A stretch of DNA of 5,405 nt, from positions 1-5,405 of the forward strand of contig CALLAG010000366.1 of NCBI GenBank assembly GCA_938002705.1, in the 5' to 3' direction. Position 1 is the stretch's first letter; each line of letters starts with the position of its first letter. This stretch comes from an uncultured Saprospiraceae bacterium (GTDB taxonomy: Bacteria > Bacteroidota > Bacteroidia > Chitinophagales > Saprospiraceae). A program made the translations under genes and the position numbers. The notes below the pieces were generated by a model. The model saw nothing but the letters and a program-made list of their open reading frames with translations. It did not search any database and was not told the origin of the DNA. Positions 1 to 5,405 of this stretch are shown piece by piece.

Positions 1-80
1 TATTCCATATCTGCGTTAGAAAGCCTCGCCATAGCTAAGGCTATGTCTACGCCTGCCTGCCAATAGGTAGGTTTTCTGTC
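1..80. repeat. REP-like palindromic block at left edge (candidate)
   Basis: Two adjacent inverted repeats lie here. The first, at 30-45, is CATAGC-TAAG-GCTATG, a perfect 6-bp stem with a 4-nt loop. The second, at 52-71, pairs CCTGCCT with AGGTAGG (one G-T wobble) around a 6-nt loop and is followed by TTTT at 72-75. The second has the shape of a short intrinsic terminator on the plus strand, possibly for a gene left of the window. CCTGCC/GGCAGG-type palindromes also occur, from memory, as dispersed intergenic repeats in Bacteroidota genomes. The block is more GC-rich than the AT-rich DNA that follows. One window cannot show whether it is multicopy, so both readings stay open. Confidence 0.4.
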
Positions 81-131
81 TTAATCTGAAATAAATTATA
101 TGAGCGATCTTATCCGCCATTCTATAAGTCA

Positions 132-157
132 AATTGTATAATACAATTATATAATTG
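132..157. promoter_or_regulatory. Two overlapping AT-rich palindromes (possible operator)
   Basis: AATTGTA-TAA-TACAATT at 132-148 is a perfect 7-bp inverted repeat. CAATTATATAATTG at 144-157 is a perfect 14-bp palindrome. They share the CAATT at 144-148, so a folded transcript could form only one hairpin at a time, and a dimeric DNA-binding protein would see three evenly related half-sites. The position is about 175 bp before the first gene. Base composition alone raises the chance of AT palindromes, so function is unproven. Confidence 0.3.
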
Positions 158-266
158 AATGTACGTAGAACGCTTTTTTGAGCATTTCTAAGTATGGCAC
201 CTCAGTATTTGATCTTTCGAGTTTTCTTTTATCTACACCATTTTACCATTCACCCTCTGATTTCTA

Positions 267-298
267 CCACTCACCGAAGATTCTATTATCGTGAGTGG
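267..298 (+). promoter_or_regulatory. Inverted repeat or hairpin upstream of the secreted-protein gene
   Basis: CCACTCAC at 267-274 is perfectly complementary to GTGAGTGG at 291-298. GA at 276-277 can also pair with TC at 289-290 across a bulged C. The hairpin ends 33 nt before the start codon and has no T-run after it, so it does not look like a terminator. It could be a regulator binding site or a leader hairpin affecting mRNA stability or translation. A second symmetric element, TTCAAATTTGAA, a perfect 12-bp palindrome, lies at 305-316 between it and the ATG. Confidence 0.35.
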
Positions 299-331
299 AT
301 TAACTTCAAATTTGAATTAAAATAATAAAAA

Positions 332-3148
332 ATGAATCAAGTCTTATCTACAATCCAAAACATCTCTACTTGTCTAAGCCCAAAATCATTCTTAGCTTAT
401 ACACTTCTCATCTGCATAAGTACGATCAGCGTGTCTACTCAGGCTTACTCTCAAAATGTAGAAATATGTGACAATAGAATAGATGATGATGGTGATGGTC
501 TGATAGATTGCTTAGATCCTGACTGCAGCGGTACGGAGACCTGCTGGGACTGTCTTACTGAGTTCTATCAAGTACATAGTAACGAATACCTTGTAGCCTT
601 AGAACCAACCACAGGAAGCTACACCACCTTGGGTACGATCTCAGGCGCTGATCAGATCAATGGACTACAATTTAACCAAGTAGATGGACATGTATATGCC
701 CCAATAATAAAAAACGGCACTCATAAGTTAGGTATGCTACTACAGACTGGAGAGGTCAGAGAGACAGGACTTGACCTACCCGGTAATGGTATCTTCTATG
801 TAGGATCCATCGATGCTGACGGTACTATGTACGTAAGTAATGGAGGTGGCATATACTCTATAGAGCTCAATGCCCCTACCATGCAAGCAGTAGCTACAGG
901 CCTTAACAATCCAAGTGTTGCTGATTTTGCGCTGGACATCACACGTGGATTATTCTATGGAATTACTGGTGGTGCTAAGCTGAAGGTTTTTGACCCGACG
1001 ACCTTACAAGTCACAACCTATAATCTTGCAGGATCTATTAATAATGAGTCTGGTGGATTCGGTGCTGCATGGTCGAGTAATGACGGATCATTCTTCGCAT
1101 ATAATAATAGCTCAGGTAAGATATACTCTGTAGATGTAAATACCCTGACAGCAACTCAAATACTTAATGGTACAGGTAACCTTTCTATCAATGATGGATT
1201 CAACTGTGTGCTGGCACCGCCACCATTCGAGACTAACTGTAATGATGGCATAGATAATGACGGAGATGGTGTCATAGATTGTGCTGACGGAGATTGCTAT
1301 AATAGTAATGTCTGTACTATGGAGATATGTGACAACGGTATAGATGACGATGGTGATGGCTGGATAGACTGTAGTGATACTGAATGCTTTAATCTATCAT
1401 TCTGTGTAGAGATCTGTGACAATGGAATAGATGATAATGGTGACGGTCTTATAGACGGCGATGATCCTCAGTGTAATACACCTGCAGGAGTCACAGGAGG
1501 GCTGGAGTCTAATGGAACACTTGCCGATGCTGTATCTAAACGAAATATCAAACTCGCAATGACCAATGACGAACTTATAAATATGAAGAAGGAAGGTATC
1601 ATTCCATTCGCTGCGACAACTCACAAAGGCGCCTTTGATTTATCTAATTTTATACCACAAGATTTTAATAATGCATTCGTAGCAGAGAGTACACCTGACG
1701 ACCTCGTAGATATCACTAATGCAGAAGAAGTGATAGCAGCGGATTATTATATCAATGATCAGAGAGTAGCAAGTATCCTCGCTATAGAATCTAATGAAGT
1801 CTATGAGCATACCAAGTATATCTGTGATAGGTTAGCTGGATCAAGACTACTCGACATCTCTCAGATGTTTGCACAAGGGGGCTTATTCATGACATACGAA
1901 TTACTTAACACACAGTCCAAAGTAGAGTATGTAGTCAGCTTCTCTATGTATCATGATGAGGACAAAGGCTTTACCATAGAAAATCACTGGAATCTACACG
2001 CCTATCCAGAAGACAAAGAATACTACAACTTTCAGATCTGGGCAAGCGACTACTTACAACTCACACAACTGCTTACTAAGACAATACAAAAAGTAAAAGT
2101 GGCAGATAAGATAGACCGTATAGAAAGTTCTAACCTACCGACAGTATTCGTAACATACGGTCAGTACAAGAATGGTAATCTAAAACTACAAATCCGTAAT
2201 AAGATAGGTGCAAGAAAACTACAATTCAGTGCTATGGTAAGAAGGACTGAGACGAGCCCTCTGGAGCCATTAGAATTAGAAGTAGCACTTAGTGGTGCAC
2301 AATCAGAGATAATAGATGTACCTGTAGGTTACCTATATGACCTCGGATCATCACTTATCACAGAAGGCAGCACAAGTGACGAAATATTCTTAGCAGACGG
2401 TAGATGGACTGTAGATACAGAGCATAACGGCGCTACTGTCTTAGATCATGAGATTACTATACAGAACGATATTAATATTGAGAATGGACATCAGGTAGAG
2501 AGAGGCTTAAGTATAAATGCAGAAGTAACAGACTACCTAAATATATACAGATCCCTGGATCCTAAATACCAAGCAGTCAGTCTAAATCTGTATAATGCAA
2601 TGACATTTGCGGCAAGCGGAGAAGGACTTATGGACATCACTCTCATCAAAGAGTCAATAGACGACTGGGCAGATCAGCCAAGAACTCAGATAAGACTTAA
2701 TGGCTCAGACACTGAGTATCAGATAATGAAGGAGCAGTTCTCTACAACAGGTACTGTAGAATGGGACGACTTAGTCATGGTAATATTTTCTCTTGTCAAT
2801 GATCAAGGACAGAAGCAATCGTTCCAGGTAGAGATTACAGATGTGGTATTCCAGCAACTTATAACAAGCAGCAACGAAGACTTACAATCAGTAGCCAGCC
2901 ATACACAGGTAAGTCCTAACCCAGTAGATGACATAGCGACTATAAGCTTTACAGCAGATCACAATACTGACGGACTTATTGAGATATATGATATGCTCGG
3001 ACGATCAGTGTATAAAGAAACTATTACAATATCCAGAGGTGAGAATAGATCACTTCTTAATCTTACACACATACGACATGGCGCTTACACCTATACGATA
3101 AGATATAGTAACGCAGTACAGCATAGCGGAAAACTAATAAAAATATAA
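332..3148 (+). CDS. Secreted T9SS-dependent protein with MopE-type repeats and a propeller-like domain
   Basis: The product is a 938-residue exported protein of unknown role. An N-terminal signal peptide (hydrophobic core about 20-38, likely cleavage near 40) sends it across the inner membrane. The C-terminal 80 or so residues (from SPNPVDD at 861, through IYDMLGRSVY and GAYTY, to GKLIKI) form a typical type A sorting domain for T9SS export to the surface or medium. Between them are: MopE-type repeat 1 (44-71); a propeller-like region (75-292) with the GFNxxDGxxY, VGSIDADG and NDGFNC patterns of DUF6923-like proteins; MopE-type repeats 2-4 (300-381); and a 385-850 region I cannot assign. The repeats carry a DxDxDGxID loop, so they probably bind a metal, with calcium more likely than copper in my view. 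The start is secure: TAA sits in frame at 326-328, an A-rich leader precedes the ATG, and the signal peptide begins immediately. The gene stands alone, with a terminator after it. It resembles large Saprospiraceae surface proteins, but no catalytic motif is visible. Confidence 0.93.
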   Translation: MNQVLSTIQNISTCLSPKSFLAYTLLICISTISVSTQAYSQNVEICDNRIDDDGDGLIDCLDPDCSGTETCWDCLTEFYQVHSNEYLVALEPTTGSYTTLGTISGADQINGLQFNQVDGHVYAPIIKNGTHKLGMLLQTGEVRETGLDLPGNGIFYVGSIDADGTMYVSNGGGIYSIELNAPTMQAVATGLNNPSVADFALDITRGLFYGITGGAKLKVFDPTTLQVTTYNLAGSINNESGGFGAAWSSNDGSFFAYNNSSGKIYSVDVNTLTATQILNGTGNLSINDGFNCVLAPPPFETNCNDGIDNDGDGVIDCADGDCYNSNVCTMEICDNGIDDDGDGWIDCSDTECFNLSFCVEICDNGIDDNGDGLIDGDDPQCNTPAGVTGGLESNGTLADAVSKRNIKLAMTNDELINMKKEGIIPFAATTHKGAFDLSNFIPQDFNNAFVAESTPDDLVDITNAEEVIAADYYINDQRVASILAIESNEVYEHTKYICDRLAGSRLLDISQMFAQGGLFMTYELLNTQSKVEYVVSFSMYHDEDKGFTIENHWNLHAYPEDKEYYNFQIWASDYLQLTQLLTKTIQKVKVADKIDRIESSNLPTVFVTYGQYKNGNLKLQIRNKIGARKLQFSAMVRRTETSPLEPLELEVALSGAQSEIIDVPVGYLYDLGSSLITEGSTSDEIFLADGRWTVDTEHNGATVLDHEITIQNDINIENGHQVERGLSINAEVTDYLNIYRSLDPKYQAVSLNLYNAMTFAASGEGLMDITLIKESIDDWADQPRTQIRLNGSDTEYQIMKEQFSTTGTVEWDDLVMVIFSLVNDQGQKQSFQVEITDVVFQQLITSSNEDLQSVASHTQVSPNPVDDIATISFTADHNTDGLIEIYDMLGRSVYKETITISRGENRSLLNLTHIRHGAYTYTIRYSNAVQHSGKLIKI
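461..544 (+). repeat. MopE-type Cys/Asp repeat 1 (residues 44-71)
   Basis: This is the first copy of the EICDN-x-IDDDGDGLIDC motif, a putative metal-binding motif seen in MopE-like proteins. Cysteines are at residues 46, 60, 65 and 71, a C-x13-C-x4-C-x5-C pattern. Residues 51-59 fit an EF-hand/dockerin-like DxDxDGxID loop. It follows the signal peptide directly and is separated from the other three copies by the propeller-like region. Confidence 0.85.
1229..1474 (+). repeat. MopE-type Cys/Asp repeats 2-4 (residues 300-381)
   Basis: Three tandem copies begin at residues 300, 331 and 360. Copies 2 and 3 keep all four cysteines (303/317/322/328 and 333/347/352/358) in the same C-x13-C-x4-C-x5-C register as copy 1. 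Copy 4 keeps cysteines 362 and 381 but has Gly at 376 and no Cys at 387. All four copies keep the acidic loop, with Asn replacing the middle Asp in copy 4 (residue 369). The DNA of the copies differs at many synonymous sites, so this is an old protein-level repeat and not a recent duplication. Confidence 0.85.
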
Positions 3149-3170
3149 GAGAAGGGGTTAGTCAAGCATT

Positions 3171-3233
3171 AGCTCTCTGCTGTACTAAGAATTAATTGTT
3201 TTTAATACAGCAGGGGGCTATTGTTATTTTATA
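3171..3233 (+). terminator. Intrinsic terminator of the secreted-protein gene
   Basis: AGCTCTCTGCTGTA at 3171-3184 pairs with TACAGCAGGGGGCT at 3206-3219 over 14 bp with two G-U wobbles and no mismatch. The loop is 21 nt and AT-rich. The 3' arm is followed by the T-rich ATTGTTATTTT. It starts 22 nt after the stop codon. The minus-strand flank is not T-rich, so it should act mainly on plus-strand transcripts. Confidence 0.75.
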
Positions 3234-3256
3234 CATACAATACCATACCGTCCAAC

Positions 3257-3303
3257 TATAGAAAAGCACTAAAGTCCTTCATCACTATTCTATAATAATT
3301 TTT
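3257..3303 (+). terminator. Weak secondary hairpin with T-run in the convergent gap
   Basis: TATAGAA at 3257-3263 pairs with TTCTATA at 3288-3294, and two more pairs follow an A-A mismatch inside. TTTTT lies at 3299-3303. The stem is AT-rich and the loop long, so it is weak. It could back up the 3171 terminator and stop plus-strand readthrough into the antisense of the lipoprotein gene. No convincing terminator is visible in the minus orientation. Confidence 0.25.
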
Positions 3304-3306
3304 ACT

Positions 3307-4041
3307 CTATTCACTAATGGATTTTAAATATGATTTCATTTCTGCTTTTTGCTCAGAATCCATAAGATTCCATAATAGAGAGTTATGATTATTAATGTAA
3401 AGTAGCGTTATAGATCTACTATCATCTATCACTTTCTCCCTTACTATATTTATGAGTTTCTTAGAAGGCTTTTTCATAAATTGATTCCACATTATGAGTG
3501 CATAATAATCAGAAGATGGTAAGTCACTGCGACTATACTTCTCCCCACTGAGTAGAGAAGAATTGTCTAAGAAAAAGTCAAGATCTAAATAATGACTATT
3601 GAGACTCTCTATGTCAATGCTGGGCGGAAAAACATCCAAGCATTGATTGATATTCCAATCCATCTTAATGGGTTTCTCAATATAACAGCCTATAAGTTTG
3701 AAGATTTCTTCTCCATCATTAGTGAATAATCTAAACTGAACTGGCTGCGTATCATCCTTTAATACTTCCTTCCTTTTCTGATATTCTTCAGATTCTTTGT
3801 CTGTAAATTTTTCTTGTCGTATTCTATCTCCTATGCCCTCATAATACCCTACCGAATCCATGACTAAATTATACTCTTGAGGAATATTATATTTACGAGC
3901 TTGCTTTTCTATATCAGAAGCTGAATTCCATTCAGGCGTCGTATCTACTCCGAGAAGTAAATTGTAAGCAACACCGCAATGAGACAATAATAGTACTATA
4001 AAACAACAAGTTAACAGGAATAAGGTATTAGTCGTTCTCAT
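3307..4041 (-). CDS. Predicted lipoprotein of unknown function, possibly thioredoxin-like fold
   Basis: The product is a 244-residue protein with a short N-terminus, a hydrophobic core (about 7-20) and LLLSHC ending at Cys22, read as a lipoprotein signal. His at -1 is an unusual lipobox residue, so plain membrane anchoring is an alternative. The rest is soluble and charged. I do not recognise a named family. The pattern DSVGYYE (62-68), then QPVQFRLFTNDGEEIFKL (99-116), DVFPP (136-140), and SDYYALIMWNQF (177-188) followed by a helix and ITLLYINNHN (211-220) resembles small Bacteroidota lipoproteins with a redoxin-like fold. The usual CxxC position has no cysteine here, so redox activity is unlikely. 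This fold idea is an inference from memory. The start is fixed by an in-frame TAG at 4057-4059 upstream. The gene lies downstream of the GH65 gene on the same strand, and its 3' end converges on the secreted-protein gene. Confidence 0.75.
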   Translation of the reverse strand: MRTTNTLFLLTCCFIVLLLSHCGVAYNLLLGVDTTPEWNSASDIEKQARKYNIPQEYNLVMDSVGYYEGIGDRIRQEKFTDKESEEYQKRKEVLKDDTQPVQFRLFTNDGEEIFKLIGCYIEKPIKMDWNINQCLDVFPPSIDIESLNSHYLDLDFFLDNSSLLSGEKYSRSDLPSSDYYALIMWNQFMKKPSKKLINIVREKVIDDSRSITLLYINNHNSLLWNLMDSEQKAEMKSYLKSISE

Positions 4042-4153
4042 AAGAGGATTGTGTATCTAATTAGTAGATTCAATTAATAAATGTAATGGTATCATCTATA
4101 GTCTCCCTTACAGCTTCCTGAAGAAACTCATCAAGGGGGCTACTCATCTAATC
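4042..4153 (-). other. Gap between the GH65 and lipoprotein genes
   Basis: This 112-bp gap separates two same-strand genes. I see no terminator hairpin in it, which fits read-through from GH65 into the lipoprotein gene. A TACATTTA sequence on the minus strand (about 4076-4083) weakly resembles the -7 box TAnnTTTG but lacks a TTG at the right distance upstream. Most of the gap is taken up by the candidate 25-codon ORF listed separately. Confidence 0.4.
4070..4147 (-). CDS. Candidate 25-codon small ORF (unproven)
   Basis: Six nucleotides after the GH65 stop codon an ATG opens a 25-codon frame that ends in TGA at 4070, 28 bp before the lipoprotein start. The peptide begins MSSPLDEFLQEAVRET and continues with acidic and hydrophobic residues spaced as in an amphipathic helix. 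There is no signal peptide or cysteine. The upstream sequence is AT-rich with no Shine-Dalgarno, as is normal for the phylum. The close fit between two genes is suggestive, but a frame of this length is expected by chance fairly often. It could also be the remnant of a longer gene. Confidence 0.25.
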   Translation of the reverse strand: MSSPLDEFLQEAVRETIDDTITFIN

Positions 4154-5405
4154 TTATTTCTCTATTCGATATGTCTTTTTATCAACTCCTACACCTTTTA
4201 TGGTTAATGATTTCCATTGTTTAGGCAGAATTGGATTTTTCTGAACTATGCCTTCGTCCGTAAGTTCTAATCCGCCAAAACCAAATAGTACACTTTGCAA
4301 CATTCCTCCTGCACCTGTAGCGAAATATGAAAAATTAGAAGTCGCCACCTCTGATAAAGCACCAAAAGGCGCTTGCTGATTAGGCACATAACTTTCCTTA
4401 AAAAGTCGGTACGCATTCTCTACATCTCCTTGTCTTGCATATAAGATTGAAAAAATAGATTTACCCATTGCAGGTCCTTCTTTGGCTAATTTGGGTTCAT
4501 AATATTTTAGGTCTTTGAGAATCGTTTCTTGATCGCTAACAATATTTAGTGGATACGATAATAAATTTACATCCGCTTGTTTGATTCTTTCTCCATCGTA
4601 CTCTGCATGTTCCTTAGTTGTCCCATCGGGAAATTTTAATATTCTGAGATGAGTTGCAACTTCTGCCCATTCTGGACTTGGAGTGATGCCTAATTCTATC
4701 GCCGCCAGAGTAGCATATTGCAATGCGGTCTTAGCTGCTCCATTCGTAAAAGCATTATCATCTACATTTGGAGCAAATTCATTAGCTCCTACGACATTAT
4801 TAATCGAATAGCTCCCATCATTATTTTTTGTCACCCTACTCACCCAGAAGTCTGCTACCTCTTGTAATACTGGATAGCCTTTTTCTCTAAGCCACTTAGC
4901 GTTATTTGTTACTCTATAATAATTCCAAAAGGCAATACCTATATCCGCTGTGATATGATGCTCAAAAGGTCCTGTTAATGCAAACGGAGGTGTAGCTTCC
5001 TCTCCTGTATCATCGCTTTCCCAAGGAAACATGGCACCTTTATAACCATAATTAATAGCTCGCTTTCTGGCAGGTTCTAATCTGTCAGATCTATAATTAA
5101 CCAATGAGCGAGCGATATCTTGGTTAAGCAAGAGTAGCGGAGGAAACATCCATAATTCTGTATCCCAAAAGATATGACCATTATATGGAGTCTGTAGCGA
5201 CAAGCCCATCGGAGCTATACTCAAATCAGATTCTCCTCGCCCAAATGCATACAAATGATATAGTGCTAACCTAACATCTTGTTGTGATTGTAAATCGCCT
5301 TCAATAATTATATCGCCCTCCCAAAGTTCTTCCCATAATTTTCTATGAGCTCCTAATAGTACTTCTCGAGTGTTCAGTAAATTAAAAATGACCATACGCT
5401 CTGAT
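4154..5405 (-). CDS. Glycoside hydrolase family 65 protein, hydrolase type (N-terminus outside window)
   Basis: This is the C-terminal 416 or so residues of a GH65 enzyme, covering most of the (alpha/alpha)6-barrel and the short C-terminal beta region. The frame is open through the right edge (SER precedes the Met at 5395), and GH65 proteins normally have about 260 more N-terminal residues, so that Met is internal. Counting from it: LWEGDIIIEGD (24-34), GHIFWDTELWMFPP (73-86), GYKGAMFPWES (117-127), GANEFAPNVDDNAFTN (203-218), IKQADVNLLSYPL (271-283), GPAM (307-310) and TGAGGMLQ (360-367). Glu206 (codon 4778-4780) is the likely general acid. Glu349 (4349-4351) sits where the hydrolases carry their general base and where phosphorylases have a Ser/Thr-His phosphate site. 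The closest known types are human PGGHG and, as I recall, the Flavobacterium johnsoniae alpha-1,2-glucosidase. The likely reaction is hydrolysis of an alpha-glucosyl linkage (kojibiose-like or similar). The exact substrate, and cellular location, cannot be read from this part. Confidence 0.95.
   Translation of the reverse strand, partial: SERMVIFNLLNTREVLLGAHRKLWEELWEGDIIIEGDLQSQQDVRLALYHLYAFGRGESDLSIAPMGLSLQTPYNGHIFWDTELWMFPPLLLLNQDIARSLVNYRSDRLEPARKRAINYGYKGAMFPWESDDTGEEATPPFALTGPFEHHITADIGIAFWNYYRVTNNAKWLREKGYPVLQEVADFWVSRVTKNNDGSYSINNVVGANEFAPNVDDNAFTNGAAKTALQYATLAAIELGITPSPEWAEVATHLRILKFPDGTTKEHAEYDGERIKQADVNLLSYPLNIVSDQETILKDLKYYEPKLAKEGPAMGKSIFSILYARQGDVENAYRLFKESYVPNQQAPFGALSEVATSNFSYFATGAGGMLQSVLFGFGGLELTDEGIVQKNPILPKQWKSLTIKGVGVDKKTYRIEK

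Larger units (their letters stand above)
81..331. other. Intergenic leader region with no gene
   Basis: No open reading frame of useful length or coding character is seen on either strand here. The DNA is AT-rich and contains several small symmetric elements listed separately: overlapping palindromes at 132-157, a hairpin at 267-298, and a 12-bp palindrome at 305-316. No clear Bacteroidota promoter (TTG near -33 with TAnnTTTG near -7) is present. The nearest match is CAAATTTG at 307-314, which misses the first T, has no TTG at the right distance, and would leave a leader of only about 10 nt. The A-rich stretch at 315-331 just before the ATG is the usual translation-initiation context in this phylum. 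Confidence 0.5.

Noticed and set aside
16..120. 34-codon minus-strand frame (ATG at 120, TAA at 16)
   Set aside because: It reads through the two palindromes of the left-edge block, has no recognisable protein pattern, and is best explained as chance translation of repeat DNA.
461..1474. CRISPR-like or recent tandem DNA duplication in the repeat region
   Set aside because: The similarity is at protein level. The DNA copies differ at many third codon positions, and the spacing is irregular (one copy is about 700 bp away).
1397..1624. 75-codon minus-strand open frame
   Set aside because: It lies entirely inside the 332-3148 gene on the opposite strand, and its translation is Ile/Cys/Arg-rich with no domain pattern. 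It is a shadow of repeat 4 and the following coding sequence.
3149..3306. RNA gene in the convergent intergenic gap
   Set aside because: The only strong structure is the terminator hairpin at 3171-3219. No promoter or tRNA-like fold is seen.
5393..5395. Met at 5395 as the true start of the GH65 gene
   Set aside because: The frame continues open to the window edge, and GH65 proteins have a large N-terminal beta-sandwich before this point. The residue is internal.
1..5405. Defence, toxin-antitoxin, phage or mobile-element system
   Set aside because: No transposase, integrase, nuclease, toxin-antitoxin pair or direct-repeat boundary is visible. The genes are a surface protein, a lipoprotein and a glycosidase.

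Overview
The window looks like Bacteroidota chromosome, most plausibly Saprospiraceae or a close relative. The evidence is a secreted protein ending in a type IX secretion (T9SS) type A sorting domain, A-rich leaders with no Shine-Dalgarno sequence, AT-rich coding, MopE-type repeats next to a DUF6923-like propeller, and a GH65 enzyme of the kind common in this phylum. The genus assignment is an inference from protein style.

Layout. Positions 1-331 hold no convincing gene. They carry a REP-like or terminator-like palindromic block at the left edge, two overlapping AT-rich palindromes, and a hairpin plus a 12-bp palindrome just before the first gene. Positions 332-3148 (+) encode a 938-residue exported protein: signal peptide, one MopE-type Cys/Asp repeat, a beta-propeller-like domain, three more MopE-type repeats, a region of about 460 residues with no function I can name, and a C-terminal sorting domain. 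A good intrinsic terminator follows at 3171-3233. Converging on it from the minus strand are a GH65 glycosidase (4154-5405, its N-terminal part lying beyond the right edge), an optional 25-codon ORF (4070-4147), and a predicted lipoprotein (3307-4041).

How the genes may work together. The plus-strand gene is a stand-alone cell-surface or secreted protein with its own terminator. The minus-strand genes are close enough (112 bp between GH65 and the lipoprotein gene) to be co-transcribed, with GH65 first. The GH65 protein keeps the second catalytic Glu expected of hydrolases and lacks the phosphate-binding signature of the phosphorylases, so it probably hydrolyses an alpha-glucoside. Nothing in the sequence ties the lipoprotein to sugar metabolism.

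I see no RNA genes, CRISPR array, transposase, or defence or mobile system. The most interesting items are the strictly spaced cysteines in the MopE-type repeats with a decayed fourth copy, the propeller placed inside the repeat array, the uncharacterised central region, and the small ORF in the GH65-lipoprotein gap.
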